Shown here: positions 1 to 7,191 of the stretch, piece after piece
Layout: the number at the start of each line of letters is the position of its first letter
Numbering within the stretch: the stretch's first letter is position 1
From: CAYYAQ01 sp964469555
GTDB taxonomy: Bacteria; Planctomycetota; UBA1135; UBA2386
Direction: 5' to 3'
Assembly: GCA_964469555.1 (NCBI GenBank)
Contig: CAYYAQ010000078.1
Span: 1 to 23,679 of the forward strand
DNA length: 23,679 nt
The notes under the pieces: model-generated
Database searches by the model: none
The model's input: the letters and a program-made list of their open reading frames with translations, nothing else
Told to the model about the DNA's origin: nothing
Position numbers and translations under genes: made by a program

Positions 1-184
1 CATGAGGGGATGCGTAGGGGTAGTCATTGCGAGCGCGTGGTCATCGCACCCGGTGTGATGATCGTACCCCTGATCGATCCGTTCGTCGGCACCGCTCGAA
101 CCCCCCTTGGGATCGGCGTGGTGTCTCCGACGCAATGACGCGGCATCGCACATGGCGTCCCGGTCAACCTCACCAGGACGTCGA

Positions 185-388
185 TCAGGGAGGTCCTGAA
201 CTGTCTGTGCGCACGTGGTTGCGGGTGATGGCGTCCAAGTTCGCGGCGCCCGCGAGCAGCATGATGCGGACGAGTTCGGCTTGCAGCAGGTTCATCACGG
301 CTTTGACGCCGACATCTCCGTACGCGGCCAGGCCGTACCCGTACGCGCGCCCAACGCACACGGAGTCCGGCGTCTCGCGGAAATCCAC
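185..388 (-). pseudogene. C-terminal remnant of an FMN-dependent alpha-hydroxy-acid dehydrogenase
   Basis: The minus strand reads a 67-residue open frame that matches the very end of FMN-dependent alpha-hydroxy-acid oxidases/dehydrogenases (lactate oxidase, lactate 2-monooxygenase and LldD type). The signature is DSVCVGRAYGYGLA, the glycine-arginine loop near the FMN phosphate, followed by the terminal helices GVKAVMNLLQAEL and MLLAGAANLDAI. Similarity begins abruptly around position 370. The ~300 residues holding the rest of the TIM barrel, including the catalytic His, are absent, and the DNA from about 370 to 484 shows no recognisable family sequence. It lies directly downstream of the formyltransferase stop on the same strand. 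I read it as a dead fragment. The family assignment is by eye, fairly sure; non-function is inferred from the missing barrel. Confidence 0.6.
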
Positions 389-483
389 GAGTCCGAGATT
401 CCTACCACCGCCGCACCGCCGATGTGTACGAGGCTCAAGGCCCTCGAGATCGTGCGCCAGGGCATCCGCGCGCAGCCGGGTCG

Positions 484-1497
484 TCAGGACAAGATCTGGC
501 CGATCCGGAACACCACCGCGCGCCGCAAAGACTGTCTGATCTGCTCCAACCGGACGAACCCATCCCGCGCGGCGACGACCGGCTGGTCATCGATGACGTC
601 CACCACGGTGCCCGGCGGTACCTGCACGTCACTGGTCATGTTGTGGTTCGTGGGCGACCACGACGTGCGCAAGACCCGGATCTCGCGATTCTCGGCGAAG
701 AAGAAGGCGCGGCTGTCACAGGCGCGGACCAGGTTGTGCACCTCTTCGGCAGCGAACTGCAACCACGAGATCCGACGGTGGATCGCGCGGTCGTTCCTGA
801 AGTAGCTCGCCTGCGCGGGGTCCTGTGGTTTGCCGCGGGCGTTGGTGTCGCGCAAGAAGTCGACGAACCCGTCGAACAGATCGGGAACGAGTTGTACGAG
901 CTTGTCGTACACATCGCGATACACGTCTGTTTCCAGGATCGGCACCGGCTTCGCGGCGACGACGTCCCCTTGATCCAATTCCGCTGTCATGACATGGATG
1001 CTGCCGCCGGTCTCTGTCGCGCCCTTCGCCACGGCCCAGAAGACCGGATGGGCGCCGCGGAACTTTGGCAACAGGGACGGATGGGAGTTGTAGATCCGTG
1101 GGCCCCACCGACTGAGAAGGTCTTCCCCGAACAGCTGTGGATACGCCGCCGAGAACGCGACATCGGCTCCGTACTCCGCAAACGACGCGACGCTGTCCTG
1201 CCGATTGACGTCATCACAATACACGAGGGGGACACCATGCTCTTCGACGAGCTGGGCGACGCGCTGCGGGTTGTCCTTGCGCCCGCGAGCACGGAACCTG
1301 CGCCATGCCTTCCGCAGCGTGGACACGGTCGGTGACGGACCACTCAACGCGGTGCGGAAGGTCTCCCAGCGAGCCGGCGTGGCGAAGATCACGGCGACGG
1401 TTTGAAGCTGCGGGTGCGCGAGCAACGGACGCAGATGTGCGACCCCCCAGGGAGATCGCTCGCCACAGAAGAAGATGATCTTGAGCTTCTCTTGCAT
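484..1497 (-). CDS. Formyltransferase family protein (Fmt/ArnA-like)
   Basis: A 337-residue protein with the formyltransferase fold that moves a formyl group from N10-formyltetrahydrofolate to an amine. Residues 1-40 form the opening Rossmann strand. The active-site block is clear: N137 and H139 in YNSHPSLLPKFRGAHP, and D175 in ELDQGD. The 38-residue spacing between N137 and D175 equals that of the N106/D144 pair in E. coli Fmt. Residues ~225-330 resemble the C-terminal OB-like domain, including ISWLQFAAEEVHNLVRAC. The first half is more divergent than in housekeeping Fmt, and an insertion rich in basic residues lies at 60-80. It is probably a sugar or amino-compound formyltransferase rather than the initiator-tRNA enzyme, but the substrate cannot be told. 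It is divergent from the propeller gene at 1682 and sits alone on its strand apart from the remnant downstream. Confidence 0.85.
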   Translation of the reverse strand: MQEKLKIIFFCGERSPWGVAHLRPLLAHPQLQTVAVIFATPARWETFRTALSGPSPTVSTLRKAWRRFRARGRKDNPQRVAQLVEEHGVPLVYCDDVNRQDSVASFAEYGADVAFSAAYPQLFGEDLLSRWGPRIYNSHPSLLPKFRGAHPVFWAVAKGATETGGSIHVMTAELDQGDVVAAKPVPILETDVYRDVYDKLVQLVPDLFDGFVDFLRDTNARGKPQDPAQASYFRNDRAIHRRISWLQFAAEEVHNLVRACDSRAFFFAENREIRVLRTSWSPTNHNMTSDVQVPPGTVVDVIDDQPVVAARDGFVRLEQIRQSLRRAVVFRIGQILS

Positions 1498-1585
1498 GAA
1501 GCGCTACCCAACCGCCATCGCGCCGACGCGTCCGCAGGGAGGATACCACTCCGCGCTTCGATTCCCGAGCGTCTGACATCTTTGG

Positions 1586-1601
1586 GCCCTGAGTTCAGGG
1601 C
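1586..1601. promoter_or_regulatory. Perfect inverted repeat between divergent genes
   Basis: GCCCTGA-GT-TCAGGGC is a perfect 7-bp inverted repeat with a two-base centre. It lies in the 184-bp space between the divergently transcribed formyltransferase (start 1497) and PQQ-like propeller (start 1682). The two-base loop is too short for an RNA hairpin, so a dimeric regulator site is the more natural reading. No second copy was noticed and no clear -10/-35 pair was seen. A match this long can occur by chance in GC-rich DNA, so this is weak. Confidence 0.25.
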
Positions 1602-1681
1602 GGTCGCCGTGGTCGCTAATCTCCGTTCGGAATCCAGGTTCGAACCGCTCTGCCTTCATGGAATCTACTAAGAGTATGCCC

Positions 1682-2950
1682 ATGACAAAGCCCTTCTTGA
1701 TGTCGGTATGTGTCTGTGTGTTGTCAGCCAACTGTTTTCCCACCGACTCGGTCCAGGCCCAACGTTGGCCGAGTTGGCGTGGCCCCTCCGACGCGGGGAG
1801 CACCGAGCACGGAACCTATGCGGATAGCTGGGATGACAAGAAGGGTGTGCTCTGGAAGGTGAGGTTGCCCGGCACGGGGTGCTCGACGCCGATCGTCTGG
1901 GATGAGCACATCGTGCTGACCTGTCCCGTCGACGGGAAAGACGCCGTCGTGGATTTCGATGCGGATGGAAAGCAGCGCTGGTCCACCGCGGTCGGGAAGC
2001 AACGAAAAGGCAAGCATCGCAACGGGTCGGGTAGCAATCCGTCCGCAGTGACAGACGGGAAGAGGCTGTTTGCGTACTTCAAGAGCGGCAACCTCGCAGC
2101 GTTGGATTTCAAGGGCGAGGTGAAGTGGAAGACCAATCTCCAGGACCGATTCTCTCGGGACACGCTCTATTGGGACCTGGGGACTTCACCAGTACTGACG
2201 GATCGATTCGTTGTCGTGGCCGTGATGCACGGGGGTGGATCGTTCGTGGCCGCGTTCGACAAGAAAGACGGAGAGCTCGCGTGGAAGGTGGACCGTAACT
2301 ACAAGACGCCAACCGAGGGTGATCACAGCTACGCCACGCCACACGTGATCCAGCGGGATGGGAAACAGCGCATCATCGTCTGGGGTGCGGAGCACGTGAC
2401 CGCTCACGACGCCGTGGATGGCAAGGTCATCTGGTCTGCCGGCGACTTCAATCCAAAGAGCAAGAGGAACTGGGTCGTGGTCGCGTCGTCCGTTGTCGCC
2501 GGAGACGTGGTGGTCGTACCCTACGGAAGGGGGAGTCGACTCGCTGGCGTTCGTCTGGGCGGGAAAGGGGATGCTGCCGAGAGCCGTCGCCTCTGGACGC
2601 GCACCGACACCGGCTGCTTCGTGCCGACGCCCGCGGTCCACAAGGGCAGGCTGTACGTCCTGCGAGACCGCGGCCAGGTGCAATGCATCGACCCGAAGAC
2701 CGGCAAGACCATCTGGAAAGACAAGCTCCCGAAGAAGAGTTCCAGCTACTACGCATCCCCGGTCGTCGCGGACGGCAAGCTGTACGCGGTACGGGAAGAC
2801 GGCGTGATCTTCGTGGCAAACGTCGAGGGGAAGTTCAAGGTTCTGTCGGAGAACGACATGGGGGAACGCGTGATCGCGTCACCGGTACCGGTTTCCGATC
2901 GTCTGCTGATTCGCGGTGAACATCACCTGTTCTGCATCGGGACGAAGTGA
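1682..2950 (+). CDS. Secreted PQQ-like beta-propeller repeat protein (BamB-like)
   Basis: A 422-residue exported beta-propeller. I start it at the ATG at 1682, with AAGAG seven bases upstream. This gives a normal signal peptide (MTKPFLMSVCVCVLSAN..., likely cut near VQA-QRW); the frame opens at 1658 but the extra eight residues would spoil it. The mature part begins with WPSWRGP, the usual opening of planctomycetal PQQ-like/quinoprotein propellers. It then repeats the blade signature of Gly-Lys followed by a Trp: GKQRWSTAVG, GEVKWKTNL, GELAWKVD, GKVIWSAG and GKTIWKDK. These features match the PQQ_2/BamB-like family. No haem motif and no alcohol dehydrogenase active-site Cys pair was seen, so an enzyme role is doubtful; protein binding or scaffolding in the periplasm is likely. 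It ends at a hairpin shared with the convergent M43 peptidase gene. Confidence 0.88.
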   Translation: MTKPFLMSVCVCVLSANCFPTDSVQAQRWPSWRGPSDAGSTEHGTYADSWDDKKGVLWKVRLPGTGCSTPIVWDEHIVLTCPVDGKDAVVDFDADGKQRWSTAVGKQRKGKHRNGSGSNPSAVTDGKRLFAYFKSGNLAALDFKGEVKWKTNLQDRFSRDTLYWDLGTSPVLTDRFVVVAVMHGGGSFVAAFDKKDGELAWKVDRNYKTPTEGDHSYATPHVIQRDGKQRIIVWGAEHVTAHDAVDGKVIWSAGDFNPKSKRNWVVVASSVVAGDVVVVPYGRGSRLAGVRLGGKGDAAESRRLWTRTDTGCFVPTPAVHKGRLYVLRDRGQVQCIDPKTGKTIWKDKLPKKSSSYYASPVVADGKLYAVREDGVIFVANVEGKFKVLSENDMGERVIASPVPVSDRLLIRGEHHLFCIGTK

Positions 2951-2951
2951 A

Positions 2952-2969
2952 TGCCGCGCTAACGCGGCA
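2952..2969. terminator. Hairpin between convergent genes, possible bidirectional terminator
   Basis: TGCCGCG-CTAA-CGCGGCA forms a perfect 7-bp stem with a four-base loop. It starts two bases after the propeller stop codon (2948-2950) and lies ~65 bp from the stop of the convergent M43 peptidase gene. No run of T follows on either strand, so it is not a textbook intrinsic terminator. Its position between converging genes still favours a role in ending transcription or protecting 3' ends. Confidence 0.5.
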
Positions 2970-3033
2970 CCTCAGTTGTCGATTTTGGCACCAGATGCCG
3001 ACCCAGCCCGGTGCTCACGGTCGAGCGATCTGC

Positions 3034-4348
3034 CTATCGCCCGATCGTCAACCGGAGTCCGTTGGTCAGGGCGGCACCGAGAGGCGGCGTAGTTGCGTTC
3101 TGGATTCCGGCTTGCCAACCGATCGTCGCGCCCAGCAGCGCCGTCGACGTGCCGATGGAGATGGAGGCCGCCTGCCATGATCCTGCGCTGTTGGTGATGA
3201 AGGGAATCGTGATGATCGACGACCCGAGGTCGACGTACACCACGCAGCTCGCTCCAATCTTGATCCCCGGGTGGGGGAAGCCGAGGATGTTCACGCCGGG
3301 CTTGGATTGCGGCGCGCCACTCACGGATACTCGCGCGGTGCCACCGAGCACCGGGGGCGTGCCAGACAGGACGGGTGGCTGCCCGGTGGTGATGCAACCG
3401 GAGCCGACCGACATCGCCTTGGCGCTCAGGGCGAACAGCTTGGGCCGCCAGTGCTCGAGGGTGCAGCGCATGCGGTTGACCTGTTCGGGTGTGAACTTCC
3501 AGAGGCAAGGATCGTCGGTGTAGTCCATGTAGTTGTGGATCGGATCCGCGTTGCCGCACGAACTCTTGGACGATGGGCAGCCCAGCGTCTCCTTGGATTC
3601 ACCGTTGGTGTCGCAGATCAAGTCGCCCGTTCNNNNNNNNNNCCGTTCCGTAGCAATTGGAGGCCTGGCCGCAGCCGCCGTCAAACGTGTGGTAGAGACC
3701 GAGGTAGTGGCCGACCTCGTGGGTGGCCGTGCGGCCCATGTTCTTGGGCCAGCCGCTCGTCGGCTTCTTGCCGACGGCCTCCCACCACAGAACGACACGA
3801 TCCTTGGCTTTCCCAGCAGCGCCTTGCGAGGCCCAGAGCGAGATGTAGCCGTAGCAGCAGGGTGGTGCGTTGGTGTAGATGTTCAGGTAACGGTGTGTAT
3901 CCCACGCCAGCGTTTTCCAGTACTTGCCCGAGTCATTGTACCAGCTGTTGTTCGTCGTGTAGGTGATGCCGGTTGTGGGTTTCCCATTGGGATCTTCGGT
4001 CGCCAGGTGGAAGCGAATCATTCCGTTCGTCCCGGGCGCGCCGGGCGAACCCTTGATCGCCTGGAAGTCCTCGTTCAATACGTCGATCTGGTCCTGGATC
4101 GTGGCGCGACTGAGTTGGCCGTTCCCTGAAGTGTCCTGGATCACGTGGAAGACCACCGGGATGTGGTAGGTGAACGTCGGGTTGTGCTTGGTCTGTGGTT
4201 TGTTCGTCGCGTAGCCACAATCCGTCGGCCCCCCGAGTTGGGCGCCGCCCTGGAAGTTGGGCTGTGGCGTGCCGCAGCGTTGTCTCTGGGCCTGGGCGGG
4301 GAGAGCGAGGAGCATCAGCGGGAGGAACACGGCGAGGTGTTGAAACAT
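3034..4348 (-). CDS. Secreted M43 (pappalysin/cytophagalysin-type) zinc metallopeptidase, split by a false gap
   Basis: A secreted zinc endopeptidase. Residues 1-20 are a signal peptide (MFQHLAVFLPLMLLALPAQA). The catalytic block HEVGHYLGLYH has zinc ligands H210, H214 and H220 with E211 as base. CDTNGE and the Met-turn NYMDY (M269) follow, as in metzincin family M43. The region from ~325 to the end is a beta-rich C-terminal domain closing with TNGLRLTIGR, shared with three other loci in this window. Ten Ns (3633-3642) break the reading frame. The bases either side share CCGTTC; joining them on that overlap gives CYGTGDLICDT, the normal family sequence, and a gapless 432-codon frame. So the gene is probably intact and the sequence as given is 16 bases too long. 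It is divergent from the Cys-rich protein at 4620. Substrate unknown. Confidence 0.92.
3633..3642. other. Assembly gap (10 N), probably spurious
   Basis: Ten Ns interrupt the M43 peptidase gene. The plus-strand sequence ends in CCGTTC on the left and begins with CCGTTC on the right. The two contig ends therefore probably overlap, and no sequence is missing. Confidence 0.85.
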
Positions 4349-4619
4349 GATGGGCGGGGACCTTCTTCAGGATTGTTGGTGTGGCCGGTTGGCGAACTTC
4401 GCAGGGGGCGGGCCGCGGCTCCCCGTTGTAGTCCAATCGACGGAGGCTGGGAACTCAGGCACCGCGTCAGTGTCCGGGGTCGCCTATTTCACAGCCTGGG
4501 ACATGGACGGTGCATCTTGTGTGGGGCGTGATTCGCCAAGGCGGTTATGCTCACCGTCAGGCGCATCGTGTGCCCAGGCTGCACGCCCTCGATCTTCGTG
4601 AACCGAATCTCCCGGCAAC

Positions 4620-5138
4620 ATGAGAATCCTCCTCTCCACCATGACTGTCCTGTCCCTCCTCGTGACCGTCGAGGCGCAGACTGCGTCCATGACGCCCTAC
4701 GGTTTGGTGTGCCCGACCGGAACAGCGGCTCTCGCCGTAACCGGCACGCCCAAGCTCGGCGGCAGTTTCACGGTCACCGGCATGAAGTCCCCATTGGCAT
4801 GTACCCGCCGGTTCTGTCAGAACTGCACCGACTTCTGCAACTCGTGCACCCCGGGTTCCATCCTCGCCGTCGGATTGACGCGCATCAGCGTGCCGTTTCC
4901 ACCGAGCGGCTGCAATCTCCTCACGGACGCGCTCCTCGCCCTGATTCCCTGGTCCGCCGCGACCAGCGGCTCGATCAAGTTCAACGTGCCGAACAACGCT
5001 GCGCTGCTCGGACAGAAATTCACGATGCAGCGCGCCGACGTCTCCTACCGGGGAACCAACTTCGGCTGCAAGCCGTCGCGCATGACGACAGGGTTCCTCG
5101 GGCTGTCGAACGGCGTCGAAGGCCTGATCGGCAAGTAG
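4620..5138 (+). CDS. Small secreted Cys-rich protein made of a planctomycetal C-terminal beta domain
   Basis: A 172-residue exported protein. The signal peptide is MRILLSTMTVLSLLVTVEA, cut before QTA. The mature chain follows the pattern of the beta domain that ends other secreted proteins here: GTPKLGGSFTVTG, then ILAVGLTRISVPFPPSGCNL, then IPWS...VPNNAALLGQKFTMQ, and finally LSNGVEGLIGK. What is unusual is that the domain stands alone, and that a Cys cluster (C61, C66, C69, C73 and C76) sits in a loop between the first two strands. Single Cys at 31, 98 and near 155 add to it. Disulfides or a metal site are possible. No Shine-Dalgarno is evident. It is divergent from the M43 peptidase, which carries a copy of the domain, so the two may share a promoter region. 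The function is unknown; the domain assignment is by pattern, without a database check. Confidence 0.8.
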   Translation: MRILLSTMTVLSLLVTVEAQTASMTPYGLVCPTGTAALAVTGTPKLGGSFTVTGMKSPLACTRRFCQNCTDFCNSCTPGSILAVGLTRISVPFPPSGCNLLTDALLALIPWSAATSGSIKFNVPNNAALLGQKFTMQRADVSYRGTNFGCKPSRMTTGFLGLSNGVEGLIGK

Positions 5139-5159
5139 CCGACGGGCCACCGATCACAC

Positions 5160-5178
5160 CCGCTACTTCGTGTAGCGG
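5160..5178 (+). terminator. Hairpin after the Cys-rich secreted protein
   Basis: CCGCTAC-TTCGT-GTAGCGG is a perfect 7-bp stem with a five-base loop, 21 bp after the stop codon at 5136-5138. There is no U-tract. It is plausibly a transcription end or an mRNA-stabilising structure. Confidence 0.45.
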
Positions 5179-5227
5179 AAGACTGTCCCGTAGGCGGCAT
5201 ACGCTAATCCTGCAGGTCCCGTCCTGT

Positions 5228-5331
5228 TCACCAAAGAACGCGGGCGCGAGAACGGAGTGCGGCTGGCGCAAGATCGTGACGGCCATCGAGATCGCCAACC
5301 CGACCACGCACCACCCGAAGTAGCTGCGAGA
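5228..5331 (-). pseudogene. Possible scrap of a membrane transporter N-terminus (MFS-like)
   Basis: In the 291-bp stretch between the Cys-rich protein and the sulfatase, the minus strand reads YFGWCVVGLAISMAVTIL followed by ...APAFFGE. The Y-G-W-x-V-V opening and hydrophobic run resemble the first helix of major facilitator proteins. There is no start codon in a good context, and the frame loses sense near 5228. It could be chance. I see nothing else in this intergenic stretch beyond the hairpin at 5160. Confidence 0.22.
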
Positions 5332-5429
5332 AGAGGGCAGCCGTTCGCCAGTGTATCCCGGCTTCGAGTGCTCGACGGAGGATCGGTGGGTCGGGCCCAG
5401 ATTTCTCGTCAGCTATCCGACACCCGGGC

Positions 5430-6800
5430 TCACTTCCGCTCGGGAACCGGCGCGTCGACCTTCTTGCGCCAGTCCTTCAAGAGACCGTGCAGCTCGTCGC
5501 GCTTGTCGGGCATCTTGTCGGCGAGGTTCTTGCGTTCGCGGATGTCGTCGACGAGGTCGTAGAGCTCGAGGGCGCCGTCCTCGAAGTACTCGTGGAGCTT
5601 GAAGCGTCCCATGCGAATCACGCCGCAGGGGCGGGTTCGAAATAGCGGGTCGCGCTGTTCGTGGGTCACCTGGTAGCTCTGCAGGTAGGCAGGGAAGTGC
5701 CAGAACAGCGGCCGCTCGCCGAGACCTGCGACCTCGCCACCCTTGAACAGGGGCACGAGGTCCACACCGTCGAGGACCTGGTCGGGGCGCTCGGCGCTCG
5801 CGATCGCAAGCAGGGTCGGATAGAGGTCCACCCCGGTGATGGGAATTCCCGTCTCGCCGGCCATGACGACCCCGGGCCAATGGACGAAGAACGGCACTCG
5901 AATGCCGCCCTCGTAATAGTTGCCCTTGTAGCCCCAGAGCGGATCCATGTCGGTCGCCGGGCCGTAGCCGCCGTTGTCCGAGGTGAAGATGATCACCGTG
6001 TCGTCGAGCAGCTCGAGGGCTTCGAGCTTCGCGATCAGCTTGCCGACACCGTCGTCGACTGCCTGGATCATCGTCGCCATCTTGACGTGCTTGTGGAGCT
6101 TGCCCGGCTTCTTCTTCTGGTACTTGGGGAGCAGTTCACGCTTGGCGTGCAGTGGTGTGTGGACCGCGAAGTGGGCGAGGTAGGCGCACCAACGTTTGTC
6201 CTTGCTCTTCTCGATGAAGTCGATGCACCGGTCCGTGAGCACGTCCGCGAGGTAGGCGCCGTCGGGACCGTAGTGGCCCCTGAATCCCGGCAGGCGGTTG
6301 TAGAGGACGGAGACGTCGAAACCCTGCGCCTTGGGCGTGGTGCCCAGGTGCCACTTGCCGAACATGCCGGTGCGATACCCGGCGGCCTGCAGACTCTCCG
6401 CCCAGGTCACGATGTCTGGGCGCAGGGTCTTGGTGCCCTGGACGTGTGCCAGGCGACGGTCCTTGGCCTTGCCGCGCGGTCGGGTGCCGACGTTGAAGAT
6501 CTTGTGGCGCGGGGTGTACTGTCCCGACAGCAAGCAGCCGCGGGCCGGGGCGCAGTTGGCGGCACAGGAATACGCATCCATGAACACCAGCCCTCGCTTC
6601 GCCAACCCGTCGATGTGAGGAGTCTCGTAAAAGTCGGAGCCCATGTAGCCGGTGTCCCGCCAACCGAAGTCGTCGAGGTATATGAACAGGATGTTCGGCG
6701 GCTTGCCGCAGTTCCCGAGTTGCGGCAAGGAGAGAAGCACCAGGGCAACCAGTGCGGCAGGGCGCCAGCCAGTTCGCGCTCTTTGTTGTTTCTGTTCCAT
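5430..6800 (-). CDS. Secreted type I sulfatase (arylsulfatase A-like)
   Basis: A 456-residue sulfatase that would hydrolyse sulfate esters, most likely on glycans, outside the cytoplasm. A hydrophobic signal segment spans ~12-30. The alkaline-phosphatase-fold core opens with NILFIYLDDFGW, where D43 and D44 bind calcium. The sulfatase signature is CAPARGCLLSG, with C83 as the residue converted to formylglycine and R87 beside it. Other active-site elements are GKWHLG (K149 and H151), AVHTP (H214), SDNGG (D275 and N276) and K292. The C-terminal subdomain ends with the usual ELYDL...ERKNLADKMPDK segment. All key residues and the typical length are present, so it should be active once matured by a formylglycine-generating enzyme, which is not in this window. 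ATG 6800 is the start. Its substrate cannot be inferred from the sequence alone. Confidence 0.95.
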   Translation of the reverse strand: MEQKQQRARTGWRPAALVALVLLSLPQLGNCGKPPNILFIYLDDFGWRDTGYMGSDFYETPHIDGLAKRGLVFMDAYSCAANCAPARGCLLSGQYTPRHKIFNVGTRPRGKAKDRRLAHVQGTKTLRPDIVTWAESLQAAGYRTGMFGKWHLGTTPKAQGFDVSVLYNRLPGFRGHYGPDGAYLADVLTDRCIDFIEKSKDKRWCAYLAHFAVHTPLHAKRELLPKYQKKKPGKLHKHVKMATMIQAVDDGVGKLIAKLEALELLDDTVIIFTSDNGGYGPATDMDPLWGYKGNYYEGGIRVPFFVHWPGVVMAGETGIPITGVDLYPTLLAIASAERPDQVLDGVDLVPLFKGGEVAGLGERPLFWHFPAYLQSYQVTHEQRDPLFRTRPCGVIRMGRFKLHEYFEDGALELYDLVDDIRERKNLADKMPDKRDELHGLLKDWRKKVDAPVPERK

Positions 6801-6883
6801 CGTTGGATCGGATCCTAACGCCGGGCCGATTCACGCGTGAGGAGTTTGCCCGCAGTTACCTGCGCGATCAGCAATGCGAGGTG

Positions 6884-7072
6884 TCAGCGAACGGTCTCGA
6901 CAACGACCGTTTCCCGCCACGGCCGGTCCCCGACGATCAGTTTCTGTTTCTTCTCGACGATGCCATCGCCGGCGACCGATGGTTCGACGCTCCAATGCGA
7001 ACTCTCCGCGCAGGCAGAGACGAAAGCCAAGGTCGCCAGCCCGCACATACTCCAGACGCTCCGTGGGCTCAC
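6884..7072 (-). CDS. Possible small lipoprotein, hypothetical
   Basis: A 62-residue frame in the 391-bp space between the S9 peptidase and the sulfatase, on the same strand as both. It begins with a short hydrophobic segment and a lipobox-like end (CGLATLAFVSAC), then a hydrophilic 40-residue tail containing DGIVEKKQKLIVGDRPW. It would start at GTG 7072; an ATG at 7048 is the alternative, with GGAG almost touching it. I recognise no family. The signal-like beginning is the only support, so this could be a chance frame. The rest of the interval shows nothing. Confidence 0.4.
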   Translation of the reverse strand: MSPRSVWSMCGLATLAFVSACAESSHWSVEPSVAGDGIVEKKQKLIVGDRPWRETVVVETVR

Positions 7073-7191
7073 GTGAGGATTCTACGGCCATTGCCTCAAC
7101 CCGATCGCGATCCTGAAAATCCCATCTGCAAGAAGAGCCATTCGTCCGTCGGGTGGGCGACGAGCCGCGCGCGCGACATCCAGCAGTCGAA

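Noticed and set aside
1..184. Possible coding sequence at the left edge
   Set aside because: Open frames exist on both strands, but they are Arg/Pro-rich, with no start context or family pattern; I see nothing supportable there.
424..1335. A 303-codon plus-strand frame opposite the formyltransferase
   Set aside because: The minus strand has the N-H-D formyltransferase site with correct spacing; the plus frame looks like a shadow.
1625..1660. GGTTCGAACC, resembling a tRNA T-loop
   Set aside because: No matching acceptor, D-arm or anticodon stem could be drawn around it on either strand; it is a short palindrome in an intergenic region.
5661..6818. A 385-codon plus-strand frame opposite the sulfatase
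   Set aside because: The minus strand carries every sulfatase active-site motif; the plus frame has none and begins inside the gene.
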